DNA from: Antilocapra americana
Lineage: Eukaryota > Chordata > Mammalia > Artiodactyla > Antilocapridae
Assembly (NCBI GenBank): GCA_007570785.1
Contig: ML664159.1
Span: 2,884,052 to 2,948,051, forward strand
DNA: 64,000 nucleotides
Reading direction: 5' to 3'
Shown here: positions 35,330-48,640 of the stretch, one piece after another
Numbering within the stretch: the first letter of the stretch is position 1
Layout of the letters: every line of letters starts with the position of its first letter
The notes under the pieces: generated by a model
What the model was told of the DNA's origin: nothing
Seen by the model: only the letters and a program-made list of their open reading frames with translations
The model's database searches: none
Translations under genes and position numbers: made by a program

Positions 35330-36330
35330 TTCAATTCAGTTCAGTTCAGTTACTCAGTCGAGTCCAACTCTGCCAGCCTGTGAACCACAGCACTCTAGGT
35401 GTCCCTGTCTATCACCATCTCCTGGAGTCCACCCAAGCCCATGGCCATTGAGTCGGTGATGCCATCCAACCATCTCATTCTCTGTCATCCCCTTCTCCTC
35501 CTGCCCTCAATCTTTCCCAGCATCAGGGTCTTTTCCAGTGAGTCAGCTCTTCACATCAGGTGGCCAAAGTATTGGATTTTCAGCTTCAACATCAGTCCTT
35601 CCAATGAACACCCAGGACTGATCTCCTTTAGGATGGACTGGTTGGATTTCCTTGCAGTCCAAGGGACTCTCAAGAGTCTTCTACAACACCACGTAGTTCA
35701 AAAGCATCAATTCTTCAGTGCTCAGCTTTCTTTATAGTCCAACTCTCACATACATGACTACTGGAAAAACCATAGCCTTGACTAGATGGACCTTTGTTGG
35801 CAAAGTAATGTCTCTGCTTTTTAATATGCTGCCTAGGTTGGTCATAACTTTCCTTCCAAGGAGTAAGCATCTTTTAATTTCATGACTGCAGTCACCATCT
35901 GCAGTGATTTTGGAGCCCAGAAAAATAAAGTCTGACACTGTTTCCACTGTTTCCCCATCTATTTGCCATGAAGTGATGAGACCGGATGCTATGATCTTAG
36001 TTTTCTTAATGTTGAGCTTTAAGCCAACTTTTTCACTCTCCTCTTTTCACTTTCATCAAGAGGCTCTTTAGTCCCCCTTCACTTTCTTCCATAAGGGTGG
36101 TGTCATCTGCATATCTGAGGTTATTAATATTTCTCCTGGCAGTCTGGATTCCAGCTTGTACTTCTTCCAGCCCAGCGTTTCTCATGATGTACTCTGCATT
36201 GAAGTTAAATAGCAGGTAACAATATACAGCCTTGACGTACTCCTTTTCCTATTTGGAACTAGTCTGTTGTTACATGTCCAGTTCTAACTGTTGCTTCGTA
36301 ACCTGCATACAGGTCTTGAGAAATCTTCAG
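35330..36330 (-). mobile_element. BovB LINE 3' fragment inside the old L1
   Basis: 3' end at the left (tcaattcagttcagttcagt) and reverse transcriptase-side truncation at the right. A 10-bp target duplication attgatacag occurs at 35320-35329 and 36331-36340. The frame is disrupted by several small indels. Confidence 0.92.
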
Positions 36331-37564
36331 ATTGATACAGGGCACCTACAAAAACCTATAGATAACATCATACTTAATAATAATAGGCTGTATACTTTCC
36401 TTCTAAGATTAAGATAAAAAAAAAACCATCCACTGTCATCAGTTCTGTTCCTTGTGCTGAAAGTTCTAGTCAGTGCAGTCAGGCAATAAAAAGTAATAAA
36501 AGGCATGAGACTGGAAAGGAAGAAATACAATTTTGTATTCACAGATGATATGCCCACTAACATGAAAACTGTAGAATGTATAAAAGAAGTTACTAGAACT
36601 AATAGATGAGTCTGACAAAATGTTGCAAGGAAAAAAGTCAAAATCCAAAACCCAAATTAATTTCTATATATTTGCACAGAACAATTGAAATTAAAAAGCT
36701 GTATCTATAAAAAATATTTCAAAACACATGAAATACTTAGTGATGAATCTGACAAATAATGTGCCAAACCTGTATATTAAAAACTACAAAACATTGCTGA
36801 GGTAAATTAAGAGGATCTAAATAAAGGAAAGAACGGAAGTCTCTATATTGTTAACATTTATGGATTTATAGATTCAATGCCATCACAATCAAACTTACAG
36901 AAAACTTCATGTAGAAATTAACAAGCTAATTCTGAAATTCATATAGAAATACAAAGGGCTTAGAAAAACAAAAACAACATTGAAAAAACTTTGAGCCAAA
37001 AGTTTAAAGTCACTACCTGACTTCAAGATTTATTGTAAAGCTATAAATAATCAAGACAATGTGGAACTAGTCTCAAGATAGACAAATATTAATAGGTCAA
37101 TGGAGCAGAATGAAGAATACAGAAATAGGTACACATGTATAGTTAACTGATTTTCTACCTGAGTGCTGAAGCAGGTCATTAGAGAATATACAGTTTTTGT
37201 GACCATTGGTGGAACAAATGTATACCCATATGCAAAAAAAATGAACTTTGATTCATACTGTGAAATATATATAGAGAGAGATTAATTCAAAAGAGATCAT
37301 AGATCTAAATACAGAACATAAAATTACAATACTTCTAGGAGAAAACAAGAGACATATCTTTGTGACCTTGAATTAGGCAAAGATTTTTAAGACTCAAACC
37401 CAAAAGCAAACAAACAAACAAACAAACCCAAAAGCACAATCCATAAAGAAAAAAACTCCGTAAGTTGGACTTCATCAAAGTTAAAATTTCTGTTCTTTAA
37501 AAGGCATTGTTGAAGACAAGCCATCATCATAGATTTGTACAATATATTTATATATGTCATAAAG

Positions 37565-37606
37565 GACTTATTTTCAGAATATGTAGACTTATTTTCAGAA
37601 TATGTA
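37565..37606 (+). repeat. Perfect 21-bp tandem duplication
   Basis: gacttattttcagaatatgta occurs twice without a gap (37565-37585 and 37586-37606) inside the old L1. Confidence 0.85.
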
Positions 37607-37784
37607 AAGAACTTTAGAAACTCAGATGACCATAAACAACCAATAAAAAAGGAGCACAAGATTTGAACAGATACTTCACCAAAATATACAAATGGCCCGT
37701 AAGCACATAAAAGATACTCTACATCATTAGTCATTAGGGAAATGCAGAATAAAGCCATAATGAGATACGACCACACACTTCTGT

Positions 37785-37921
37785 TTTTAAATATTTTTTA
37801 TTTTTCTTTTTTGGCCACACTCCTTTTCATGTGGGATCTTAGCTCCCAGACCAGGGATCGAACCCATGCCTCCTGCTGTGGAAACATGGGGCCTTAACCC
37901 TGGACCTATAGGGAAGTCCCA
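37785..37921 (-). mobile_element. CHR-type SINE fragment
   Basis: ttttggccacactccttttc, ccagaccagggatcgaaccc and ctatagggaagtccc are the reverse of the CHR SINE head. It splits the old L1. Confidence 0.8.
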
Positions 37922-40163
37922 TGACCACACACTTTTAGAATAGTTAAAATTAAAAAGCTTGAACATTACCAGTTGTTGGCAAAATGTGAAAAGACTGGAC
38001 CTCTCATATTCTGCTGGCTGGAATGTAAAACAGTACAACTCTTTGGAAAACAGTATGAAAGTTTCTTAAAAAGTTTAATATACACTTACCTTGCTACTTA
38101 GCCATTTCACACCTAGGTATTTACCCAAGAGAAATAAAGGGAAATATCCATACAAATACTTGTACACAGATATTAATAGCTGTTTCTAAGAGCCAAAACT
38201 TGTGGAGCAACCTAAATGGCCATCAACAGATGAATGGATAAACAAATTGTGGTGTATCCATTTGATGAAATATTACTCAGCAAAAAAAGATAATGAACTA
38301 TTACTTCATGGAACAACGTGAACAGATTGAAAAGGAACTATGCCAAGTAAAAGATACCAAACAAAAAAGAATAGACTATGATATACGGAGAATTTTTATA
38401 GAATTCTGAAAATACAAACCAATGTATAGACAGAAAGCTAACTCTTGATTTCTGAGTGCCAGAAGGCAGGAGTGAAGGATTTAAAAAGGGCATGATGAAA
38501 CTTTGGGGGATAATAGAAATGTCATTATTTTGATTTTATACACATTATTTTGATTTTGCACACATATGTTTATATATATCTTTAAAACTCATCCCTCTAG
38601 TATATGCTTTTAAAATGTATTTTATTGTTTTCAATTATATCAAAACAAATCTGTTTTGTTTTTTCTATTCTCTTGAAACCATTTCTCCTCCAAATCTATT
38701 GGTAGGAAATAATGGGGAAAAAGCTATCTTTCAATGGGCAAAATCTCTAATGCCCCCTTCTAATGTGGTAATACTGTATAATGAAAAAAAAAATGTACAT
38801 CTCAGATAGGAAAGCCAGGAGCTGTGGTGAAAATGGACTGAGAAATTGCTCCCAGGTGAAAGAACCACAGTCTAAGCAAGGATTGTTCTTCACCTTCAGG
38901 GTAGAAATCTTCACAGTTGCTTCCAATAGGATTTCAGAGTTGTGATGGACTCCACAGGGTGCCTGTTGGTTTACTGTGCACCTCCCAACGAGAGGACTAT
39001 ACTGTCCACACCTGATTCACATCAAGCATGCCCATTTGATTTGTTCGTGCCATTGAAATATGAGAGAAGTGACACGCACTGATTTCTGAGCAGAAGCTTT
39101 AACAGATCCTATGTTTTGGCAATTTTTCTCTCCTGTCTGCCACAAAAACAGCTTTCTCAGGTAGGAGTTGCTCCTTGGGCTACATCCTAGAACAAAACAT
39201 GCGGAGCAGAGCAGCAGATGACATATGAGCAAAAAAATAAACTTTGACATTGTAAGCCTCTGAGATTACAGACATGTTGAGTTTTGGATGATTCTGAAAA
39301 AGAGCAGTCAGATAGAAAGTTGGAAACATGAGTCAGATACTAACAGAACAGATGTGCGGTGGAGATAAAATCTGGGAGTTGTCAGCAACTATATTGCCTT
39401 CTAACCATAGGTGTGGATAAGATCGGTTAGAGAAAGGGGAGAGAGAAAAAGAGGCCTCAGAATGAAGTGCTGAGGAACATGAACATGTAATTGACAGCCA
39501 GAGAAAGATGAGTCTGCAAAGGAGACAGGAATGGCCAAATATTTGGAAGAAAGCCACAAATGAGGTTTTAGTGTAATCCTACTTTTGCTGTCCTCATTCT
39601 TTTGTTCCTTCTGCTTCACTTCCTCTTCTCTAGCCTGGAGACTGCTGAGCAAGCATCAGAACCTGCTAGATCTGCCTCACATTTTAAAAGATAAATCTTC
39701 CTTTTATATTGCTGGATTTTGAGCACCATCAGGACAGGGGCCCTGTCCTCATGCACCTCTTTCTCTCCAGGGCTTGATGACACTGTCCTGTCCATAGTGT
39801 GCCTCGTGAGCCACCCTGCCGCTCACTTGCCAATTTCTTCTCCTTGGTCTTTCACTTTAATATTCTCTCCAAATACCCATACTACTCTTGCTCAGGCTTT
39901 AACACTAGTTATATTTATAAATATTGAGTAGATACATAAAATATTTAGATAGATTTAAAGTGTGAAGAACTACAATACAATGAACACTCAGTTTAGGAAA
40001 AAGAAGCTTATCATTAGCATTGAAGTCCCTTGGTGCTTTACCGTAATTTCACCACACAGCATCCTTGAAGAGAAGGATAATTCCTCAAACTGATTAAAGG
40101 CATCCACAAAAAGCTACAGAAAACATTTGTTGTTCCTTTGCTTCTCTCTGTAATTTTACTGAG

Positions 40164-40374
40164 GCTTCTCAGGTGGCAATAGCGGTAAAGAATCAGCCTG
40201 CCAATTTGGGGATGCAGGAGACACGGGTTCAATTCCTGGGTCAGGAAGATCCCATGGAGAACAAAATGGCAACCCACTCCAGTATTCTTGCCTAGAAAAC
40301 TCCATGAACAAGAGCCATGGTGGGCTATAATCCATGGAGTTGCAAGGCTGGACATAACTGAGCATGCGTGCACA
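40164..40374 (+). mobile_element. Bov-tA-type SINE
   Basis: Complete head and tail. Perfect 13-bp target duplication taattttactgag at 40151-40163 and 40375-40387. Confidence 0.92.
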
Positions 40375-40784
40375 TAATTTTACTGAGTATGTTTGTATTC
40401 CAAAGAAAATGATTTTGCATATATTTTGTCTTCATGGAAATAAAATTATACTATATGCATTACTCAGTGATTTACTCTTTGGGCTCAAGATTATGTCCCT
40501 GGGATTTTACTTATTTTACCTATCTCTTTACTTATCTTACTTATCTCTTTTACTTACCATAATTTACTTATCTTTTCTGCTCTAGCTATATTTCATAACT
40601 TTTGATATGTAGAAATTTCATTATTATTCAATTCTAAGTATTTTAAATGTCAATTATGATTTTTCATTTGACCCAAGAGTTAATCAGAAACACATTTTTT
40701 TTAATTTCCAAATGCATGGAGATATTTATCTTTTCTTACTGATATTTCTTTGTATTCAGAGAATATAGATGATCACAGTGCTGT

Positions 40785-41080
40785 TCAGCAGAGGTATAAT
40801 GTGAGCCATATGTAATTTTGACAAATTTAATTGCCACATTAAAAGAGTAAAAATAAACAGGTAAAATTTATCTTAATATATTTTAGTTAACCCAATATAT
40901 CCAAACTATTATTTAAATATCTAATTATCTTATTAAAATTATCAGAAATTTTAGATTTTTTTTGAGTTTTCAAATCCAGTGTGTATTTTACATTTATAGC
41001 ACATTCTAATTTGGACAAGTTATACTTTAATTGCTTGGAAGCTACATGTGACTAGTGGCTACCATTTGGACTATACAGGT
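40785..41080 (+). repeat. hAT-type DNA transposon remnant (unnamed)
   Basis: Starts cagtgctgttcagcagaggt, has gccacattaaaagagtaaaa and acccaatatatccaaacta, then ggaagctacatgtgactagt and ggctaccatttggac. I recognise the type as a common non-autonomous mammalian element but not the exact name. The sequence at 60085-60735 looks related. Confidence 0.45.
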
Positions 41081-42139
41081 TTATAGTATTTAACAGTTAT
41101 TTAAAATTTGTTGAAATTTATGTTCTGGCCTAGTATGTGGTAAATTCCATGTAAACTGAAAAATAATTACATATTTCCCCACAAATTGGGTACCTTAAAT
41201 CAATGTCCCTGAAAATCTTATTTACATTAAGTCCTCTATATTTTTTACTGAATTATTTGTCTGGTTAACCATAAGTTGCTACAATACAGGAGGACCATTC
41301 ACATAGCAGCCTACAGTTGTGCAGTGTACACTTACATGCCTTATACAGTGGTCCCGGATTGACTTACTATAACTAAGGAAGCTGTGTTTAATTCTACCGC
41401 TATGGTGTAGGTTTGACAGTGTTTCCTTTAAGTTCCAAAAAGTTTTGCTTTATATATTTTGAAGGTAAAATTCCTTAATAGGTGCTATAAGTTTAGAATA
41501 TTCATAGTGAATTATCCTGTTAGTATTATCAGCCCAGAGTAACGAACTTGTATCTTAAAGTCTATTTTGTCTGATATTAATATAGTTGCATACTTCCTTT
41601 TCTTTAATATTTCCCTGTTAGAAATCTTTTCATGTCTTTATGTTTTAGGAATGTCTTTTACAAAAAGCCTGTTGCTAGAGTTTGTATTTATCAAGCCTGT
41701 TTCTGTCTTTTAACTCATGAATTTAGTTTATTTGCCATTATTATGATTGTTACTCTAAGCTTTCTATTTCTCCCTCTTTTCTTCACTCTTTTCTCCTTTT
41801 GGGTCTTGGACAGGGGCAGTATTGTTAGAGTTTCTTTTATATTCTTAGTGCATCTTCTTCTAGTGGCATATTCTATTCTTTTAGTGGTTATTTTCAAGAT
41901 TTTTATCATGCATACTTAATGAAGTCCAAAATTAATATATCCTGAATAATGCAAACTTCTCTTGAATATCTCAGACTTCTCTTGAATAGCACGAGCTCTG
42001 ATAGTTGCCATCCTGACATATATTATACATTTTTGTCTGATGTTCTAGTTCTGATCTTTTCATAACCCCACTAATCATATGCAGTCAAAACTAATTTTTT
42101 ATACAGGTGATATTTATTTAAAAGGACCTACATACAGAG

Positions 42140-42560
42140 TTTCTACATAATTTTCAAGGTCCAGTGCAATATGAAAATGTGGAGCCTCTTCAAAAAATAA
42201 CAAAGAAGCTTTTCCTTTCCTTCACCATCTCTCTCTCAACTGGTCATGGTCTTTTTTTGTTCTTGTTTATTTGCTATTGTATCTTGTGCTCCCTTGGGCA
42301 CAGAGAAATCCCAGCATGGATACAGGCTCTCACAGGCACCCAGGGACCTGCCCCAGACTCAGAAAATGGGACATGGTGAGCAGACCCAACCCTCACCTGC
42401 CTGTGCCCAGACCTGCATTCTCACTAGAAGCAGAGGATGACAGGGGGTGGGACTATTTGTGAGCCAAGGTTCCAAGCCCCTAGTACATGCCTGACTGTCC
42501 TATCAGACCTCACTTACAAAGCACAGATCCAAAGATAAAGTTATTAAGAACCTCTCAATG
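42140..42560 (-). repeat. Unassigned old repeat, related to 59080-59420
   Basis: ttttcaaggtccagtgcaat and atgtggagcctcttcaaaaa here, and the inverse-like text near 59090-59220, suggest two copies of one old family in opposite orientation. I cannot name it. Confidence 0.3.
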
Positions 42561-42880
42561 GTGACCACAGAGCATTGCACCTGAAGTGCAGTCTCCTTCA
42601 GAATATAGGCCCTATACAACTATCCTGATCACACACCTAAGAAGCCCTCCTTGCCTGTATGTTTGCCAGTTCCTTTGCTCACCATTTTTTCTTGATCATC
42701 TGACTTTCCTTCTGAGATCATATTCCTTTCTGCAAACATATATTTTTAGCAGTCCTTTAACTGTCAGTAAACACGAGATTTTATTTTTCTGAACATGTTT
42801 TATCTCAGATTCTTTCTGAAAGATAGTTTGGCTGGGTATCCAACTTCAAATTGATGATTATTTTCTCATGGGATTTTTAA

Positions 42881-43003
42881 AAAATTATTATTATTTTTTC
42901 TTTACATTATCGTGTTGGTTTTGCCATACATTGACATGAATTCACCATGGGTATACATGTATTCCCCTTCCAGAACCCCCCTCCCACCTCCCTCCCGGGA
43001 ATC
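42881..43003 (-). mobile_element. Very short L1 3' tail insertion
   Basis: ggttttgccatacattgaca through ccccctcccacctccctccc. Flanking gggatttttaa at 42870-42880 and 43004-43014 marks it as a separate insertion of only about 120 bp. Confidence 0.85.
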
Positions 43004-43352
43004 GGGATTTTTAACGTTGTTGTCTTTGGCCTTCTTTGTTTTTACTGGAGAGTAAGCTTTCAATATATTTGAATTCCTTTGAAGATAATGTTTTGTTTCC
43101 TCTCCATATTCTCTTGGGGGTCTCTTTAACGTCAGTATTCCTCATTTTCACTACTAGGTCCCAGATATGATATTTATTTTTATTTATCTTGCTTGGAATC
43201 CTTTGGGCTCCCTAGATTTTTTGTAATGTCCTTCCTCTCCCTTTCTCTTTATTTTGCTTATGAAATGAAAAATAGCTAAATATTAGATGTTTTCTCTCTG
43301 TCCTCCATACGTCAAGCTCTTTTTTCTTTTCCATAATTTTTACTTCCTGTAC

Positions 43353-43409
43353 TCAGTTCAGTTCAGTCACTCAGTCATGTCTAACTCTTTGTGACCCCGT
43401 GGACTGCAG
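43353..43409 (-). mobile_element. Inverted BovB 3' end, abutting the next BovB
   Basis: tcagttcagttcagtcactc to gtgaccccgtggactgcag is the reverse complement of the last about 55 bp of BovB. The same end occurs in direct orientation at 44056-44106. Confidence 0.8.
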
Positions 43410-44106
43410 TTTTAACACTGGCATAAAACTCAGTGTTCTAAAAACTAAGATCATGGCATCTGACCCCATCACTTCATGGCAAATAGATGTGGAAACAATG
43501 GAAACAGTGAGAGAGTTTATTTTGGGGAGCTCCAAAATCACTGCAGATGGTGACTGCAGCCATGAAATTAAAAGTACGCTTTCTCCTAGGAAGAAAAGTT
43601 ATGACCAACCTAGACAGCATGTTAAAATGCTGAGACATTACTTTGCCAACAAAGGTCCATCTAGTCAAAGCTATGGCTTATCCAGTAGTCATATATGGAT
43701 GTGAGAGTTGGACTATAAAGAGAGCTGAGCGCCGAAGAATTGATGGTTTAGAACTGTGGTGTTGGAGAAGACTCTTGAGAGTCTCTTGGACTGCAAGAAC
43801 ATCAACCAGTCCATCCTAAAGGAAATTAGTCCTGAATATTCATTGGAAGGACTGATGTTGAAGCTGAAACTCCCAATATTTTCGCCACCTAATGTGAAGA
43901 ACTGAGTCATTAGAAAAGACCCTGATGCTGGGAAAGATTGAAGGCAGGAGAAAGGGATGACAGAGGATGAGATGGTTAGATGGCACCACCAACATGATGG
44001 ACATGAGTTTGAGCAAGCTCCAGGAGCTGGTGACAGACAGGGAAGCCTGGTGTGCTGCAGTCCATGGGGTTGCAAAGATTCAGACATGACTGAGTGACTG
44101 AACTGA
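43410..44106 (+). mobile_element. BovB LINE 3' fragment
   Basis: Starts just after the YADD region (aaaactaagatcatggcatc) and continues to gactgagtgactgaactga. Frame broken. Together with 43353-43409 it forms an element with inverted ends. Confidence 0.9.
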
Positions 44107-44763
44107 AGTATAATGTTTAAAGGCTTAATTTCAGTGCCCCTGTGAATGTTCTCATAAATCTCTCACACTTGCTTCCACTTAGAGCATCACAAACTTAGCT
44201 TTAAGATCCAATTACCTGGATTAAAAGATTAAAATGTTCCTTGTGTTTTCTCTCCTATTTTCTATTATATTTTTCACTATGCTACATCTCAGACATTACC
44301 CTTTACTTAATTCGGTTTGTTCCTATTAGCACTTGAGATAAATGAAAGGAATATAAATCTAGCAGAAACCACAAATGTGCTGATTTTGTGGCATATCCCA
44401 GCATATTTTCCTTTTTTAAAGAAACAAAATATTATCTATTGTCTAATGTCAGAATTTAGTCAGAAACTTTGGAACCACAATGTATAGTATTTTATTATAT
44501 TTGTGAGTCTACATATGTTGTTACTACTTCACATAAAAATAATAATAATTATTATTAAGCAAACATTAAGCCTCACCTTGTTGCCAGTGTTTTAAAATTG
44601 CTGTTAACCATTAAAATGGTATGAAATATCATATGATTTTTTCTAAGGAGAAGAATAAACAGATTGAGTTGTGATGTGAAATAATCTCTAGAGCCAGGAA
44701 GTATAATTTAGGAAGAGTGTTATGGGTGTGTCTTGACTCATTTGTCATGTTTATGGTTTTCAG

Positions 44764-44857
44764 GGAGTTGATGCTGATTTCACATCAGAAAAGCATTGAG
44801 CAGCTGCAGGAAACCCTTAGACAGAAGCTGCTGAACGATGATAACTGGAGGGAGAAG
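44764..44857 (+). CDS. LEKR1: Internal exon 4 of the coiled-coil gene (LEKR1-like)
   Basis: Seen: the 94-nt exon follows a pyrimidine-rich acceptor (ggttttcag) and ends at donor gtaacg. Its first G completes Arg from the exon at 20921. It then reads ELMLISHQKSIEQLQETLRQ and KLLNDDNWREK and ends exactly on a codon, so it joins the phase-0 exon at 57992 without a frameshift. The NDDNW segment is a short polar break in otherwise heptad-like sequence and may be a hinge. It is an island of coding-like sequence in repeat-poor intron on both sides. The name is inferred, while the exon itself is well supported by phase and splice sites. Confidence 0.9.
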
Positions 44858-46358
44858 GTAACGAGCATATGACTTTCAGCAGTATGTGTCTTATTTGCCA
44901 GACTACTTCAAATAGGTTTCTTTGCTTCTATGCACACCTTTGATTCCTTTTGGAACTTCCTAAACCAAACATGCTTGTATGTTTTTTCCAAAATATTAAA
45001 CAAGTAGGAAACTAAAAGGTAAAAATAGGATTTTAAGCCTTATAAGTTTAAGACAGCTTTTCATTCTCATGTAAAAGCATAATTTTTACTTTTAAATATT
45101 TACTGTTTTTCCCCATAAAATGACAGAATCTGCATTTGACCATATCCTTAAACATAGGGGAATATTAATTCATTCTTTCAGTTTCTCTGCCTTTAAGAAA
45201 ATAATAAAAGAGAATGAAAAATGACTTAAAATTATTCAGTTATGAGCTTTTGGCAGTAAAATAAGTATTTAGCTCACTATTTACAAAGAAAATGTTTGCT
45301 TTTAGAGTATGAAAAACTTTTTAATTGATTTTTGTCTTCAGCGTTTTCTAGATTTTCAAATTTTCAGCAATGAGCATATATTTCTTTCATAACTTTCAAG
45401 AATACAAATTACACTTTTAAAATTATTAGCCTCTGCTTTCTCAGGCCTTGCACAGCTCTAGTCATTAAGGCTAGACATCATCTCCCTATTATAGACTACC
45501 GATATTTTTTGACTGATCCCTTGGCTTTACTGTGCTGAAACCTTTGCAACCAGCTGTGTTTCTTCCCCTATCAGTACCTAATCCTAGCTCTAGCCTTCTG
45601 TCTCGATTTTCTGATTATGTCTCACATGTGTATCAGAACTAGAGCTGGCTACCAAAATTCAGATAACTTGACTGAAGTCCCAACAGACTTTTGGGTTATC
45701 ATTAGATTCTTCTCCTTGTTGACTAGACCTTATAACTTGTAACCCTAAACAACAAGCAGTGGCCACTTTCAAACTAACATCTCCACCTGGAATCCCCTAC
45801 TGTGCCATCCTCAAATGAAATCCTCTAGGTGTTATTGTTGACTCAGGTCAATTTTAAATTTGTCACTTTTGTTTCCAGCCTTCACACAGTTGGTCATATC
45901 CAGTCTGGCCCTCTATAAATCAATCTTCCTTCTCTTGTTGTTTGGGAATGTGTTGTAGTACATTCAGGCTATAACAAAAATGATCACTATAACAGCAGTT
46001 CCATATGGGCAAGAATGAAAATTTGAGAATATGGACTATGTATCTCATTCTTATTTTATTTTGTGGCATAGGCTTTTTCCTCTCCTCCTTCTCTAAAGAC
46101 CACACCCCTTTAATTCTTTAAATTTTTTTTTAGTACTCAGTTGGCTAATCTATTCTTATTCACTTCCCATGTTTATAAGTGTTAAGATGATCCACCTACC
46201 TTTAATAAAAATCAAAAAATTCAAATTAAAGCAATGAGAGATTATTTTTTACAGCTTCTGTTTTGTCTTGTGATGAAGGTCATTAGACAGTCTTTCATTC
46301 ATACTCTTTAAGGAACTGGAAATTACAACTCTTTGAAGGGTAGTTTGACTATATGTAT

Positions 46359-46568
46359 GCATGCATGCTCAGTCACTCAGTCATGTCTGACTCTTTGTGA
46401 CCCCATGGACTGTAACCCGCCAGACTCCTCTGTCCATGGGATTCTCCAGGCAAGAATACTGGAATGAATTGTCATTTCCTCCTCCAGGGGAGCTTCCCAA
46501 CCCAGGGATCAAACCTGCATCTCCTGCATTGGCAGGTGGATTCCACTGAGCTACCTGAAAAGTCCTGG
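46359..46568 (-). mobile_element. Bov-tA-type SINE
   Basis: Reverse copy with 10-bp target duplication ctatatgtat (46349-46358 and 46569-46578). Confidence 0.9.
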
Positions 46569-46647
46569 CTATATGTATAAAGAGATATTATAAACATTTC
46601 ATCCTTTTCTTTTTAGTCCCATCTTGTGAGTCAGAAATTTCACTGAT

Positions 46648-46845
46648 AGAGACTTCCCCAGTAGTCCAGTGACTAAGATTTCACACTCCCAGTGCAGGGC
46701 CCCAGGTTCGATCCATGGTTAGGGAACTAGATCCCACATGCTGCAACTAAGAGTTTGCCTGCCACAACTAAAAGATCCCGCATGCCACAACCGACACTCC
46801 ACACAGCCAAGTAAATAAATAGATAGACATTAAAAAAAGAAAGAA
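46648..46845 (+). mobile_element. CHR-type SINE
   Basis: gagacttccccagtagtcca, ccaggttcgatccatggtta and the gcaactaagagtttgcctgc part, ending in (GAAA)n. Perfect 15-bp target duplication agaaatttcactgat (46633-46647 and 46846-46860). Confidence 0.92.
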
Positions 46846-46860
46846 AGAAATTTCACTGAT

Positions 46861-48450
46861 GGAAGTAATGTTTGTAGAGATTCACCGATCTTTCCCTCAA
46901 ACTCCTTAGTTCCTCTTTGACTGAGAGGGTGAACTTTCCTGCCTTTGCTTATGTAGAAGTTCCTCGTCTCCATGAACACACATCACCAACATCCTTCAGA
47001 TATTAATCCACTGGAGAAGTCTCAGCACTTATGATCGAGTCTAGTACTGCTGCTCAGTGTGCCCTGTGCCTGGAGTGCTAACACAGCATGTAGACCAAGT
47101 TAGTGTTAGCAGTGACCGTATAAGTGTATGCTCTTGCTTTATGCTAAGTTAATTTGTTGATGAATATAAATCTACATAAGATTCTCTAAGTTCTTATTAA
47201 GATTATGGATATCTTTCTAATAAATTAATTACACCACAGATGTATTGTCTCATATAATTTTCTATAATATAGATGGATATTTCATTTTTTGAGAGGACAT
47301 GACTTTTTGTTAATAAATTTTATCATTTAGTTTAGCAGTAAATCAAGATCCAGGCCAGTAAAGCCAATGAATGATAATTACCCTTGGCTGTGTTAGTTAT
47401 TGAGACTATGAATAAAAAGTTCCCTGAAAGTCCTCTCAGAGAAAGAAGAATCACTAATATGACATTGTCATCTCTTTCTTGGGTCACTGTGCCTTTGCGT
47501 AGGAATGAAATGTTCCCTTTACAAATATATAATACACATATTAGAATAAACTTCATAACTTAGATGCTTTTAACATTCAAAAGCAAGTAGATAGCAATTT
47601 ACGTCTGTGCTTAATTATTTTAGAGTATGTAAAAAGCACATAATAGAATCAATAGTTGCTATGCAACAAGGATGGCACATTTTAAAATAACTGAGTATTT
47701 ACTAATTGTCATGGATTTTGTTTATTTCAAGTATTGCTTTGATGCGAAGAAAGCAAATTAATGTGCAGGCTGAACATTTTAAATTGGTTCCAAATGCAGT
47801 GTTGGTACTTTTCAGTTAAAATATTGTAATTAAAAAATTTCCTACAGCCAGATTTCTTACAATAAGTGATAGTCACTTACTGCCTATCACTTTGTAGTGT
47901 CCTAAACAAATTCAAATCAAGTATTTTCTTGGATTATTACTAGAACATCACATTATGGGACATTTTAAATTATACTATTGACCTCATTTTAAACAATACA
48001 CAGAGCTTGTAGAAACCAATAATTAAAACAAACAAAACCTTACTTCCTCACTAAGTGAATGGGAGAAAAAGTTTACTTCAAGAAATAATCAGTTCCAGCA
48101 TTAAAGGGGAAGGCAAAGAAAATCTCAAATTGTTTTTTAAAATAGAAGAGACAAATGACCTAGTAATTCCTAATGTATTTCAGTGTACTGTTAATCAAAT
48201 TTATAAGAAACAAGTTATAAAATAAAATTTTACAGGAATAAAGTTGTCATTTTGAAAAATATCAATTTTCCTTTATGTATAATAAATGTATGGCTAAAAG
48301 GAATATTGAGGGTACACTTTAATTTTTTAAACTGTGCCATGTATTAATAATTTCCAAAATGGAATTAATAAAATTGTAAGATTTTAGATCAGAATAGCCT
48401 GCAAAGATCATCTGATTTAAATCTTTAATCTAAATAATAAAAATAGTCTC
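46861..48450. other. Intron, nothing identified
   Basis: AT-rich sequence with no recognisable repeat or exon that I can defend. Confidence 0.4.
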
Positions 48451-48459
48451 CATTATTAA

Positions 48460-48640
48460 CATGTTTACTAAATGTTAAGCCTAGTGCTGAATGCTTTTCA
48501 TCAATGTAATCTTAATCACTGTAACATTATTATTCCCATTTGCACATAGAATAAAATAAGACTCAGAGAAGTTAGATAATTTGCCAAGTTTGTATAGCCA
48601 GGAATTGAGAACTGATACAGCCCCTCCACCTTCAAAAACT
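48460..48640 (-). repeat. MIR-like old SINE
   Basis: ttattattcccatttgcaca, gactcagagaagttagataa, tttgccaagtttgtatagcc is the reverse MIR pattern. Confidence 0.6.

Larger units (their letters stand above)
33545..38590 (+). repeat. Old, fragmented L1 LINE
   Basis: Many degraded ORF2-like stretches lie in the order expected of L1, for example aaaccaaagaaattttaaaa (about 33950), aactaaatggaaataaagac (about 34131), ctgggtagg-type loss, and near the end ccaagagaaataaaggg and aatattactcagcaaaaaaa (about 38270), the old counterpart of TMEYYSA. All frames are broken. It is interrupted by a BovB (35330-36330) and a CHR SINE (37785-37921), both younger. Confidence 0.7.
41200..43260 (-). repeat. Old L1 fragments, reverse strand
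   Basis: tattttgtctgatattaata, tagttgcatacttcc, gtttggctgggtatccaact and tggaatcctttgggctccct are typical reverse-strand old-L1 phrases. Broken by other repeats, including 42140-42560 and the short L1 tail at 42881-43003. Confidence 0.55.
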
